NCBI GenBank assembly: GCA_900471605.1
Contig: UCEY01000005.1
Location: 1-39,890 of the forward strand
Length of the DNA: 39,890 nt
Direction: 5' to 3'
Origin: Hyphomicrobiales bacterium
Lineage (GTDB): Bacteria > Pseudomonadota > Alphaproteobacteria > Rhizobiales > Rhizobiaceae
Part shown: one piece after another, positions 31,537 to 39,890 of the stretch
How positions within the stretch are numbered: position 1 is the stretch's first letter
Layout: each line of letters opens with the position of its first letter
Program-made: the position numbers and the translations under genes
Notes under the pieces: generated by a model
Database searches by the model: none
Told to the model about the DNA's origin: nothing
What the model saw: only the letters and a program-made list of their open reading frames with translations

Positions 31537-34248
31537 ATGGTCAGCATTGGCGGCATCGCCCGCAAATTGTTCGGTTCGGCTAACGATCGCCGCGTGCGCG
31601 GCTATCGGCCAAGTATCGACGCCATCAATGCAATCGAGGAGAAGACCAAGGCTCTCTCCGACGAACAGCTTGCAGGCCAGACGGCCGAGTTCAGGAAACT
31701 GCTCGCCGAAGGCAAGACGCTGGACGACATCCTGATCCCGGCTTTCGCGGTCGTGCGCGAGGCGTCTCGCCGTGTGCTCGGCATGCGCCCGTTCGACGTA
31801 CAGCTGACCGGCGGCATGATCCTTCACGATGGCGCGATTGCCGAAATGAAGACCGGCGAAGGCAAGACGCTGGTGGCGACGCTGCCGGTCTATCTGAATG
31901 CGCTCGCCGGCAAGGGCGTGCACGTGGTCACCGTCAACGACTACCTCGCCCAGCGCGACGCCCACACGATGGGCAGGCTCTACGGCTTCCTCGGCCTGAC
32001 CACGGGCGTCATCGTCCATGGCCTGAACGATGACGAGCGCCGCACCAACTATGCCTGCGACATCACCTACGCCACCAATAACGAACTCGGCTTCGACTAT
32101 CTGCGCGACAACATGAAGTACGAGCGCAGCCAGATGGTCCAGCGCGGCCACAATTACGCGATCGTCGACGAAGTGGATTCGATCCTGGTCGACGAGGCGC
32201 GCACGCCGCTGATCATCTCCGGCCCGCTCGACGACCGTTCGGAACTCTACAACACGATCGACGCCTTCATCCCGGCGCTGACGCCGGAAGACTACGAAAT
32301 CGACGAAAAGCAGCGCTCCGCCAACTTCTCCGAAGCCGGCACCGAAAAGCTCGAGAACCTCTTGCGCCAAGCGGGCCTCCTGAAGGGCGAATCCCTCTAC
32401 GACGTCGAAAACGTCGCAATCGTCCACCACATCAACAACGCGCTGAAGGCCCACAAGCTCTTCACCCGCGACAAGGACTATATCGTCCGCAACGGCGAGA
32501 TCGTCATCATCGACGAATTCACCGGCCGCATGATGCCGGGCCGCCGCTATTCGGAAGGCCAGCACCAGGCGCTCGAAGCCAAGGAAAAGGTGCAGATCCA
32601 GCCGGAGAACCAGACGCTCTCCTCGATCACCTTCCAGAACTATTTCCGCATGTATTCAAAGCTCGCCGGCATGACCGGCACGGCGCAGACCGAAGCGGAA
32701 GAGTTCGGCAACATCTACAAGCTCGAAGTGGTCGAAGTGCCGACCAACCTGCCGATCCAGCGCATCGACGAGGACGACGAGGTCTACCGGACCTTCGACG
32801 AGAAGTTCAAGGCGATCATTACCGAGATCAAGGACGCCCATCAGCGCGGCCAGCCGGTTCTCGTCGGCACCACCTCGATCGAGAAGTCCGAACTTCTGGC
32901 GACCATGCTGCGTCAGTCCGGCTTCAGCGACTTCCAGGTGCTGAACGCCCGCTACCATGAGCAGGAAGCCTATATCGTTTCGCAGGCCGGCGTCCCGGGT
33001 GCCGTGACGATCGCCACCAACATGGCCGGGCGCGGCACCGACATCCAGCTCGGCGGCAATATCGACATGCGCCTCGAACGCGAACTCGAAGGCATCGAGG
33101 ACGAGGGCGAACGCGCGGCAAAGGAAGCCGCCATCCGCGAGCAGGTAAAACAGCTCAAGGAAAAGGCGCTGGCCGCCGGCGGTCTCTATGTCATCGCCAC
33201 CGAACGCCATGAAAGCCGCCGCATCGATAACCAGCTGCGCGGCCGTTCCGGCCGTCAGGGCGACCCCGGCCGCTCGAAATTCTACCTGTCGCTCCAGGAC
33301 GACCTGATGCGCATCTTCGGCTCCGACCGAATGGACGGCATGCTGCAGAAGCTGGGCTTGAAGGAAGGCGAGGCGATCGTCCATCCCTGGATCAACAAGG
33401 CGCTGGAACGCGCCCAGAAGAAGGTCGAGGCCCGCAACTTCGACATCCGCAAGAACCTTCTGAAATACGACGACGTCACCAACGACCAGCGCAAGGTGAT
33501 CTTCGAACAGCGTATCGAGATGATGGATTCTCCGGACGTTTCCGAGGTCGTCGAGGAAATGCGCGCCGAGGTGATCGAGATTATCGTCGCCAAGCATATT
33601 CCTGAGCGCGCCTATGCCGAACAGTGGAATGCCCCGGGGCTTCGCGAAGATGTCGGCCGCCTCCTTAATCTCGATCTGCCGATCGAGGACTGGGTCAAGG
33701 AAGAGGGCATCGGCGAAGATGATATCCGCGAACGCGTCACCGCTGCCGCAGATGCCGCCGCGGCCGACCGCAAGGAGCGCTTCGGCGCCGAGATCATGAC
33801 CTATGTGGAGCGCTCCGTGCTGCTCCAGACGCTCGACCACCTGTGGCGCGAGCATATCGTCAATCTCGATCACCTGCGTTCGGTCATCGGCTTCCGCGGT
33901 TACGCCCAGCGCGATCCGCTGCAGGAATACAAAGCGGAAGCTTTCGAGCTGTTCCAGGCCCTGCTCGCCAACCTGCGCGAGGCGGTGACCGCCCAGCTCA
34001 TGCGCGTCGAGCTGGTGCAGAACCCCGAGCCGCCGCAGCCGCCGGCAATCTACGACGAACAGCACGTCGATCCGACGACCGGCATCAACCAGATCACCGG
34101 CTTCGACAGCGAGAACTTCATCGCCGCACCGGAAGACCGCCGGCCGGAAGATCCCTCCACCTGGGGCAAGATCGGCCGCAACGAGGCCTGCCCCTGCGGC
34201 TCCGGCAAGAAATACAAGCATTGCCACGGCGCCTTCGAACAGGCCTGA
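31537..34248 (+). CDS. secA: Preprotein translocase subunit SecA
   Basis: A 903-residue ATPase that drives proteins through SecYEG. Walker A TGEGKT is at 106-111, the DEAD-like [19 protein letters not shown] near 208-226, and the second motor domain has [14 protein letters not shown] and [14 protein letters not shown]. The C-terminal zinc-binding, SecB-contacting tail [14 protein letters not shown] is intact. The long frame opens about 60 codons earlier; the ATG at 31537, preceded by AAAGGA, gives the family's N-terminus. A strong terminator follows at 34277. Confidence 0.98.
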   Translation: MVSIGGIARKLFGSANDRRVRGYRPSIDAINAIEEKTKALSDEQLAGQTAEFRKLLAEGKTLDDILIPAFAVVREASRRVLGMRPFDVQLTGGMILHDGAIAEMKTGEGKTLVATLPVYLNALAGKGVHVVTVNDYLAQRDAHTMGRLYGFLGLTTGVIVHGLNDDERRTNYACDITYATNNELGFDYLRDNMKYERSQMVQRGHNYAIVDEVDSILVDEARTPLIISGPLDDRSELYNTIDAFIPALTPEDYEIDEKQRSANFSEAGTEKLENLLRQAGLLKGESLYDVENVAIVHHINNALKAHKLFTRDKDYIVRNGEIVIIDEFTGRMMPGRRYSEGQHQALEAKEKVQIQPENQTLSSITFQNYFRMYSKLAGMTGTAQTEAEEFGNIYKLEVVEVPTNLPIQRIDEDDEVYRTFDEKFKAIITEIKDAHQRGQPVLVGTTSIEKSELLATMLRQSGFSDFQVLNARYHEQEAYIVSQAGVPGAVTIATNMAGRGTDIQLGGNIDMRLERELEGIEDEGERAAKEAAIREQVKQLKEKALAAGGLYVIATERHESRRIDNQLRGRSGRQGDPGRSKFYLSLQDDLMRIFGSDRMDGMLQKLGLKEGEAIVHPWINKALERAQKKVEARNFDIRKNLLKYDDVTNDQRKVIFEQRIEMMDSPDVSEVVEEMRAEVIEIIVAKHIPERAYAEQWNAPGLREDVGRLLNLDLPIEDWVKEEGIGEDDIRERVTAAADAAAADRKERFGAEIMTYVERSVLLQTLDHLWREHIVNLDHLRSVIGFRGYAQRDPLQEYKAEAFELFQALLANLREAVTAQLMRVELVQNPEPPQPPAIYDEQHVDPTTGINQITGFDSENFIAAPEDRRPEDPSTWGKIGRNEACPCGSGKKYKHCHGAFEQA

Positions 34249-34276
34249 GGCCGCGCATACGATCCGCACCGTTGAA

Positions 34277-34307
34277 AACGCCGCCTCCGGGCGGCGTTAG
34301 TTTTTTT
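34277..34307 (+). terminator. Rho-independent terminator of secA
   Basis: Perfect 9-bp stem AACGCCGCC/GGCGGCGTT with a TCCG loop (34277-34298), then AG and seven T residues (34301-34307). It begins about 30 bases after the secA stop. Confidence 0.95.
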
Positions 34308-34329
34308 GGCAAACTCGCCTCCTGGCCGG

Positions 34330-34416
34330 CGTCATCCTCGACCTTGTGCCGATGATCTTTTTTCCTCAATAAAATCATATTGTTGCGAATGTTCGGGACA
34401 AGCTCGGGCATGACGG
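34330..34416. repeat. REP-like palindromic element downstream of secA
   Basis: Imperfect 21-bp inverted arms at 34330-34350 and 34396-34416 (about 17 of 21 positions pair) enclose an A/T-rich centre. The arms resemble the perfect palindrome at 4856-4886, and 34345-34357 is identical to 30-42. It lies between the secA terminator and the flippase gene. Confidence 0.65.
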
Positions 34417-34541
34417 AGGAGCGCATGGCGGCATTGTCGGGCGGCTCCTCCCCAACCCCCGGGCGAACCCTTTCTTAACCCTGCTGTGGCAACACTTTTG
34501 CCCATTGTTCCCGTCGTCGTTACGAGTATTGCGTGCCCATC

Positions 34542-35954
34542 ATGGCGGTTATCGAAACAGCGGAAAGATTGCTTCCGCCTGGTCTGAGGACCCGGCTGGC
34601 CCCGCTGACCCGCAAGCTCGAAAAGATCCTGACCGACGACGACGAGACGGCACTTGCCCAGCGCCGCGCCCTGATCGCCTTCGTCATCCGCGTCGCCAGC
34701 GCCGCCATCGCCTTCGTGTCGCAGATCGTGCTCGCCCGCCTGATGGGCGAGTTCGAATACGGCATCTTCGCCTTCGTCTGGGTTCTGGTCGTGCTCGCCG
34801 GCAATCTCTCCTGCCTCGGCTTCCACACGTCCGTGATCCGTTTCCTGCACCAGCACAAGGCACGCGGCGAGGTGGCGACGGTGCGCGGGCTCAATCTCGC
34901 CGTCCGGCTGGTGGCGCTCATCTCGGCAAGCACGGTGGCCGGCCTCGGCTTCCTGTTCCTGAATTTCTACGGCCACACGGTCGAGCCCTATTATCTCGTG
35001 CCGGTGTCGCTCGCCTTCTTCACCATGCCGATGATCGCGCTCGGCGACGTCCTCGACGGCACCGCGCGCTCGAACGGCTGGACGGCGACGGCGCTCTCGC
35101 CCACCTACCTGATCCGCCCGACCCTGATCCTCGCCTTCATGCTGGCCGCCCTCTGGTTCGGTGCGCCGCATACCGCCGTCACCGCCATGGAGGCGGCGCT
35201 TCTGGCAACCTATGTCACGACGCTCTCGCAGCTGCTGCGCCTGACATTGCGCCTGCGCCGGCTCTACGGAAAAGGCCCGATGCAGTTCGAGATCGGCGCC
35301 TGGTTCCGTTATTCGCTGCCGCTCTTCCTCGTGGACGGCATCGGCTTCCTCCTGACCAATGCCGACGTCGTCGTCGTCGGCCTCTACCTGCCGCCGGACC
35401 AGGTCGGCATCTACTACGCCGCCGCAAAGACGATCGTGCTGGTGCAGTTCGTCTATTTCTCGATCAAGGCCGCCGCCGGCCCCCGCTTTTCAGCGATCAT
35501 GGCCGAAGAGGACATGACAGCGCTGGCCTCCTTTGCCGGCCAGACCGTGCGCTGGAGTTTCTGGCCGTCGCTTGCCGTCGGGCTGGCGGCGCTGGCATCC
35601 GGCGAACTGCTCCTGTCGCTGTTCGGCAGCGCATTCACGGCCGGCTACTGGCTGATGGCGATCCTGTTCTGCGGCATCCTCGCCAAATCGATGGTCGGCC
35701 CCGGCGAGGTCCTGCTCAGCATGGCGGGCCGCCAGAAGCTCTGCGTCCTGCTCTACGCGGTCACGCTGTCGGCGAGCATCGGCCTCAATATCGTGCTGAT
35801 CCCCCGCTTCGGCCTGACAGGTGCCGCCATGGCCACGGCATCGGCGATGATGATCGAGGCGATCCTGTTGCATATCGCAGTGCGCCGCACCCTCGGCATC
35901 GTGCTCTTCGCGTTTGCCGATCCGACGCCCCCTGCTCCTTCAAAGGCTTCCTGA
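34542..35954 (+). CDS. Polysaccharide flippase (MOP/Wzx-like membrane protein)
   Basis: About 470 residues with roughly twelve to fourteen membrane segments, of the polysaccharide biosynthesis branch of the MOP superfamily. These flip lipid-linked sugar units across the inner membrane. Visible parts include VLARLMGEFEYGIFAFVWVLVVLAG and LTNADVVVVGLYLPPDQVGIYYAAAKTI, typical of Wzx/RfbX-type proteins. A GTG at 34533 is an alternative start; neither has a strong ribosome-binding site. The next gene starts two bases after its stop, so they form a unit. The polysaccharide served is unknown. Confidence 0.9.
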   Translation: MAVIETAERLLPPGLRTRLAPLTRKLEKILTDDDETALAQRRALIAFVIRVASAAIAFVSQIVLARLMGEFEYGIFAFVWVLVVLAGNLSCLGFHTSVIRFLHQHKARGEVATVRGLNLAVRLVALISASTVAGLGFLFLNFYGHTVEPYYLVPVSLAFFTMPMIALGDVLDGTARSNGWTATALSPTYLIRPTLILAFMLAALWFGAPHTAVTAMEAALLATYVTTLSQLLRLTLRLRRLYGKGPMQFEIGAWFRYSLPLFLVDGIGFLLTNADVVVVGLYLPPDQVGIYYAAAKTIVLVQFVYFSIKAAAGPRFSAIMAEEDMTALASFAGQTVRWSFWPSLAVGLAALASGELLLSLFGSAFTAGYWLMAILFCGILAKSMVGPGEVLLSMAGRQKLCVLLYAVTLSASIGLNIVLIPRFGLTGAAMATASAMMIEAILLHIAVRRTLGIVLFAFADPTPPAPSKAS

Positions 35955-35956
35955 CC

Positions 35957-37234
35957 ATGGCGCAACCTCCGTTCAGCAGCGAATTCGAGGGCAATGGCGG
36001 CGGCCGCGTGGGCATGGTCCAGGCGTTCCGCGCCGAGCGGCCGGATGCCGATACGCATCTTGAGGTCGGCCGGCCCGGCCGCGAACTCTGCCTCTATCCC
36101 GCCGCCTTCGGTTACGACCTGCAGGAGGAACTGGAATTCCTCTCCAACCGCGCGCTGGAGCCGAACATCTTCTTCTCCGCCCGGCTGCTCGCCCCGGCCA
36201 TGCCCCGCGTCGAGGACAAGCAGGTCCGCCTGGCGGTGATCCGCGACGAGACGGGCGCCCGCAGCCGCATGCGGCTGCTGATGCCGTTCACGATCGAAAA
36301 ACCGGGCTTTTCCGTCGGCGCCTCGATCATCCGCGCCTGGGCCAATCCCTTCGGCCCGATCGGCACGCCGCTCGTCGATGCGGAAGAGCCGGCCGAGACG
36401 ATCGACAATCTGCTGGATGCGCTGAGCATGCGCGAAGCCCGCCTGCCCTCCGTTCTGGTCATGCCGGACGTGCGGCTCTCCGGCCCGTTCGCGCAGCTCG
36501 CCAAGGCGGTCGCCATCGGCCGCAACCTGCCGGTCACCGTCACCGATCCCTATCTGCGGCCGATGCTGGAAAGCCTGCTCGACGGCGAGGCCTATCTCAA
36601 GCACGCGATCTCTTCGCACCATTATCGCGAAATGCGCCGCCTCTGGCGTAATCTCGCCTCCAAGGGCTCGCTTTCCTATTCCGTCGCCCGCCAGCCGGAA
36701 GAGATCCGCCTGCGGATGGAGGAATTCCTGGCGCTCGAAGCCAGGGGCTGGAAGGGCCGCAAACGTTCAGCCCTGATCAACGACCGCTACCGCGCCGCCT
36801 TCGCCCGCGAGGCGATCACCAACCTGGCGGAAGTCGACGCAGTCCGCATCCACACGATCGATTTCGACGGCCGAGCGATCGCTTCGCTGATCGTCTTCAT
36901 CATGGCCGGCGAGGCCTATACGTGGAAGACCGCCTACGACGAGAGCCTTGCCCAGTTCTCGCCCGGCAAGCTCTTGATGGTGAAACTGACCGAATGGCAT
37001 CTCGAAGACGCCAACATCATGCGCACCGACAGCTGCGCGGTTCCCGACCATCCGATCATGAGCCGTTTCTGGGAAGAGCGCGAGGAAATGGGCACGCTGG
37101 TGATCGGCCTGCGCCAGAACGGCGACCGCGACGTGCGCCAGGTAGCGGCCCAGCTTCACCTCTACCGCAACACCCGCAACATGGCCCGCATGCTCCGGGA
37201 AAAGATCATGTCGCTGGCCGGCCGCTCGGAATAG
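35957..37234 (+). CDS. CelD/BcsL-like GNAT acetyltransferase
   Basis: A 425-residue cytoplasmic protein of the GNAT type found in polysaccharide loci (CelD/BcsL-like). The N-terminal half is a degenerate GNAT fold (PNIFFSARLLAPAMP); the C-terminal half holds FLALEARGWKGRKRSAL, VRIHTIDFDGRAIASLIVFIMAGEAYTWKTAYDE and FSPGKLLMVKLTEW, the usual marks of this group. It likely acylates a surface polysaccharide or its precursor. It follows the flippase by two bases. Its stop codon abuts that of the convergent acyl-CoA synthetase with no bases between. Confidence 0.88.
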   Translation: MAQPPFSSEFEGNGGGRVGMVQAFRAERPDADTHLEVGRPGRELCLYPAAFGYDLQEELEFLSNRALEPNIFFSARLLAPAMPRVEDKQVRLAVIRDETGARSRMRLLMPFTIEKPGFSVGASIIRAWANPFGPIGTPLVDAEEPAETIDNLLDALSMREARLPSVLVMPDVRLSGPFAQLAKAVAIGRNLPVTVTDPYLRPMLESLLDGEAYLKHAISSHHYREMRRLWRNLASKGSLSYSVARQPEEIRLRMEEFLALEARGWKGRKRSALINDRYRAAFAREAITNLAEVDAVRIHTIDFDGRAIASLIVFIMAGEAYTWKTAYDESLAQFSPGKLLMVKLTEWHLEDANIMRTDSCAVPDHPIMSRFWEEREEMGTLVIGLRQNGDRDVRQVAAQLHLYRNTRNMARMLREKIMSLAGRSE

Positions 37235-38869
37235 CTACTCGGCGGCCGCCTTGTCGCGCAGCAGCCGGCGGATAACCTTTCCGCTGGTGGTCAGCGGGAT
37301 GTCATCGACGAAGGCCACTTCGCGCGGATATTCGTGCATCGACAGCCGCGTCTTCACCCAGTCGCGGATTTCCGCGGCAAGCGCCTCGCTCGGGCTATAA
37401 CCCGGCGCCAACGCGATATAGGCCTTGACGATCTCGGTGCGGATCGGGTCCGGCTTGCCGACCACGGCCGCCAGCCGCACCGCCGGATGCCCGCTCAGGC
37501 AGTCCTCGATCTCGCTCGGCCCGATGCGGTAACCGGACGAGGTGATGACGTCGTCGTCCCGGCCGATGAACTCCACATAACCGTCGGCATCCTGGCGGCC
37601 GAGATCGCCCGTGATCAGCCAGTCGCCGACGAACTTGGTCTCCGTCGCCGCCTCGTCGTTCCAGTAACCGAGGAACATCACCGGATCGGGTCGGCGGATG
37701 GCGATCTGCCCCATCTTGCCGGCCGGAAGCTCGATGCCGCGGCCATCGACCACCGCCACGTGATGGCCCGGCACCGCCCGCCCGATCGCCCCGCCGCGCG
37801 ACACGCCGAGATTGGCGGCCGAGGAAAGCACGAAATTGCACTCGGTCTGGCCGTAGAACTCGTTGACCGTCAGCCCCAGCGCCGCTTTTGCCCAGTCATA
37901 GGTCTCGCGGCCGAGCGCCTCGCCCGCCGACGCGATCGTCCTGAGCCTGAGATCGTACTTCTCGAGCGGCTTTTCGACCGATTTCAGGAGACGCAGCGCC
38001 GTCGGCGGAATGAAGGCGTTGCGCACATCCATCTCGCTCATGATCCGGAAGGCCATGTCGGCATCGAATTTCTGGGCCGGCGAGGAGACGACCGGAATGC
38101 CGAGCATCAGCGCCGGCAAAAGCACGTTGAGCAGGCCCCCCGCCCAGGCCCAGTCGGACGGCGTCCAGATCCGGTCGCCTTGCTGCGGCGCGAATTCGTG
38201 CGCCAGCTGGAAACCCGGGATATGGCCGGCCAGCACCCGGTGACCATGTAGCGCCGCCTTCGGCGGGCCGGTCGTGCCGGAGGTAAAAATCATCAGCGCC
38301 GGATCGTCGGGACCGCTGTCGACAACCTCGAACACCGGAGGATGGGCCGCTATCAGCGCATCGAGCCCCAGAAGCCCTTCACCGGCGGGCGTCTCGCCCG
38401 TAACGATCACATGCCGCAGCTCCGGCAGCTTGTCGCGCAGGTCCGCGAGCCGCGACAGGCCGAAGGGATTGGTGACGATCGCCGTCGCACCCGATGCCTT
38501 CAGCCGGTATTCGAGCGCCTCCGCGCCGAACAGAAGCGCCAGCGGCAGGGCGATGCCGCCCATCTTGTAGATCGCCACATGGGCGATCACCGTCTCGAAA
38601 CTCTGCGGCAAAAGCAGCGCCACCCGGTCGCCAGCCTTCAGGCCGAGCGCGACGAAGGCATTCGCGAGAGAGGCGGACCGCCCGGCGAGCTCGCCATAGG
38701 TTAGGGCCCGGTGAGCGCCACCCGGGCTGAAATGCTGAAGACAGATGCGATCCGGAGACTCTTTCGCCCAGGCATCGCTGACCACCTCCCCCATGTTGAA
38801 TCGCCGGGGGATCTCCCAGGCGAAATCGTCAAAAAGGTCTTCATAGGTGGTGCGGGCAGGCAGTTTCAT
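37235..38869 (-). CDS. AMP-binding acyl-CoA synthetase, medium-chain/acetyl type
   Basis: A 544-residue adenylate-forming ligase that activates a carboxylic acid to acyl-AMP and then acyl-CoA. The phosphate-binding loop TSGTTGPPK is at 196-204; the hinge and A8 region reads YVEFIGRDDDVITSSGYRIGPSEIE; the catalytic Lys is Lys531 in GKVIRR. Acid specificity (acetate, propionate, medium-chain) is not decidable by eye. The start at 38869 (MKLPARTTYEDL) is preferred; another ATG lies 12 codons upstream at 38905. Convergent with the acetyltransferase gene at zero distance. Confidence 0.93.
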   Translation of the reverse strand: MKLPARTTYEDLFDDFAWEIPRRFNMGEVVSDAWAKESPDRICLQHFSPGGAHRALTYGELAGRSASLANAFVALGLKAGDRVALLLPQSFETVIAHVAIYKMGGIALPLALLFGAEALEYRLKASGATAIVTNPFGLSRLADLRDKLPELRHVIVTGETPAGEGLLGLDALIAAHPPVFEVVDSGPDDPALMIFTSGTTGPPKAALHGHRVLAGHIPGFQLAHEFAPQQGDRIWTPSDWAWAGGLLNVLLPALMLGIPVVSSPAQKFDADMAFRIMSEMDVRNAFIPPTALRLLKSVEKPLEKYDLRLRTIASAGEALGRETYDWAKAALGLTVNEFYGQTECNFVLSSAANLGVSRGGAIGRAVPGHHVAVVDGRGIELPAGKMGQIAIRRPDPVMFLGYWNDEAATETKFVGDWLITGDLGRQDADGYVEFIGRDDDVITSSGYRIGPSEIEDCLSGHPAVRLAAVVGKPDPIRTEIVKAYIALAPGYSPSEALAAEIRDWVKTRLSMHEYPREVAFVDDIPLTTSGKVIRRLLRDKAAAE

Positions 38870-38953
38870 GGGCAGCGCTTCTATTTTTGCTGCACCAGCT
38901 AACATCCGGAATGCCGAAAATACAAGGGGGACATCGGAGGGGACCTGATATGA

Positions 38954-38987
38954 CGAAGCCCATCCCCTCGGGCGGAGATGGGCTTCG
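38954..38987 (-). terminator. Terminator-like hairpin downstream of the glycine-rich protein gene
   Basis: Perfect 11-bp inverted repeat CGAAGCCCATC (38954-38964) and GATGGGCTTCG (38977-38987) with a 12-base loop, just past the stop of the minus-strand gene at 39002. It has no T-run. Confidence 0.55.
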
Positions 38988-39001
38988 GAACATCCGCTCG
39001 A

Positions 39002-39640
39002 TCAACGCGAGGCGCTCATCCGCAGCATGCGGCAGAGCGATACGAGGGCCGCATCTCCGCCGCCGGAGGCGATGTCGGCGCAGCGGTTCAAAAGGGTTCG
39101 CTGCTCGGCTTCGGACATCGCCTGGAAGGCCTCGCGCTGCGGTGCGGTAAGCCCGCCTGCGCCCGGAACGCCCGTGCCATCGACCGCCGCGGCACCGATC
39201 CCCGTGCTTCGAAGGCCGAACAGGCCGGGTTCGGCAGCCACGCCGCGTCCGCCGCCGATCGACGCCGTGGTCCCGGCATCGACACCGGAGCCGGTGCCGA
39301 GCGTGGCGCCGGCATTGACCCCGTTTCTGCCCCCGAGCGAAACGGCGGCATCGGCATCGAGCCCACCACCCCCGCCGACATTGGCACTGGCGTTCGCGCC
39401 GTCACCGCCGCCCGCCGACACATCGACATCCGCCACGCCGCTGCTGCCGCCGATGCCGACATCGGCATTGACGCCGTCTCCTCCACCGACCGAGACGTCG
39501 GCACCAATCCCGTCGCTCGTATTCACATCGGCACTGATACCGTTCTCGCCGCCGACCGACAGGCCCTGTGCAACGCTCTGCCCGGCAAGAGGCAGGCCAA
39601 AACATCCGGACAGCAGCAGCACACGCCATGATTTCCGCAT
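39002..39640 (-). CDS. Exported glycine-rich repeat protein
   Basis: A 212-residue protein with a signal peptide (residues 1-25, LLLSGCFGLPLAGQSVAQ). Residues about 26-136 consist of about nine degenerate copies of a 10-14-residue unit of the type SVGGGDGVNADV, alternating Gly-rich turns and short hydrophobic strands, as in beta-solenoid or fibrous proteins. The C-terminal 45 residues (LTAPQREAFQAMSEAEQRTL and further) form a small helical domain with two Cys (RCADIA and LCRMLR). GGAGA precedes the chosen ATG; the frame extends 42 codons further without such a site. Function unknown; a surface or periplasmic structural role is plausible. Confidence 0.75.
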   Translation of the reverse strand: MRKSWRVLLLSGCFGLPLAGQSVAQGLSVGGENGISADVNTSDGIGADVSVGGGDGVNADVGIGGSSGVADVDVSAGGGDGANASANVGGGGGLDADAAVSLGGRNGVNAGATLGTGSGVDAGTTASIGGGRGVAAEPGLFGLRSTGIGAAAVDGTGVPGAGGLTAPQREAFQAMSEAEQRTLLNRCADIASGGGDAALVSLCRMLRMSASR

Positions 39641-39890
39641 GATAATTTTCTCCTTCCAAATCCGGCGCCATTGCCGGGCCTCCAGGACCGAATACCCAGG
39701 CGGCACGCATGTTTCAGGAGGCGCTAAACAACGGCGATATGCCGTTAAGGAAAGGGAAAAACCCACATCCGGCTGTCTTGATGCGGGACATCTTCTGCCG
39801 GATCAGGCATGCGAGATAGCAGCCTCACTTCATCCTTGCATGCCGGTGCGACACCGTGATAGAGCCCATACCGCTACCCGAGTGCCCCGT

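Noticed and set aside
34505..35956. Upstream extension of the CelD-like acetyltransferase frame, giving 909 codons in all
   Set aside because: The first 484 codons are Arg/Pro-rich shadow of the flippase gene; the real start is the ATG at 35957, two bases after the flippase stop.
39000..39640. Glycine-rich repeats as a CRISPR or satellite array
   Set aside because: Units are degenerate at the DNA level, of unequal length and in frame, without constant repeats and unique spacers; they encode protein repeats.

Overview
The window reads as chromosomal DNA of a member of the Rhizobiaceae (Rhizobium / Agrobacterium / Neorhizobium relatives). The grounds are high GC, protein families typical of Rhizobiales (DUF4167, DUF1178, the 755-residue GAF-containing PtsP), a RIME-like palindromic element, and the core gene runs lysC-ptsP-prfA-prmC-DUF4167, comF-grxC-nitrilase-DUF1178 and mutT-GNAT-argJ / PPIase / secA. 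The genus is inferred from remembered family and gene-order patterns; no search was run.

Layout. (1) 74-1555: an SDR oxidoreductase and a TetR-type repressor, divergent around a clear promoter/operator with two tandem copies of a palindrome. (2) 1736-8562, all minus: lysC, ptsP, prfA, prmC and a DUF4167 protein, i.e. amino-acid biosynthesis, nitrogen-PTS signalling and translation termination. (3) 8800-9570: an exported SH3 protein with an Asp/Arg/Pro-rich tail. (4) 9712-21345: a pectin or rhamnogalacturonan oligosaccharide utilisation island. A LacI-type regulator is divergent from a GH105 unsaturated-uronyl hydrolase, KduI, an unrecognised large protein of about 827 residues, and a complete ABC importer (binding protein, two permeases, ATPase). 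A small exported protein and an alpha/beta hydrolase follow. (5) 21838-23021: a Cys/Arg-rich hypothetical gene overlapping ubiG, behind a leader rich in inverted repeats. (6) 23072-23875: a ParD/ParE-type toxin-antitoxin pair and a probable frameshifted gene remnant. (7) 23922-27247: DUF1178, nitrilase-family amidase, grxC and comF (minus), divergent from an NDUFAF5-like methyltransferase. (8) 27253-31282, minus: a Flp-type pilin, a small membrane protein, mutT, a GNAT acetyltransferase, argJ and a parvulin-type isomerase. (9) 31537-39640: secA, an envelope polysaccharide flippase paired with a CelD-like acetyltransferase, an acyl-CoA synthetase, and an exported glycine-rich repeat protein.

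How the island should work (inference from families): the importer brings in short unsaturated uronide oligosaccharides; GH105 releases the unsaturated uronate; KduI isomerises the resulting 5-keto-4-deoxyuronate. The later enzymes (KduD, KDG kinase, KDPG aldolase) are not in this window. The large unknown protein sits between KduI and the transporter, in frame with the pathway, and looks like an uncharacterised carbohydrate-active enzyme. It is the best candidate here for new biology.

No rRNA, tRNA, CRISPR array, insertion sequence or phage gene was recognised.
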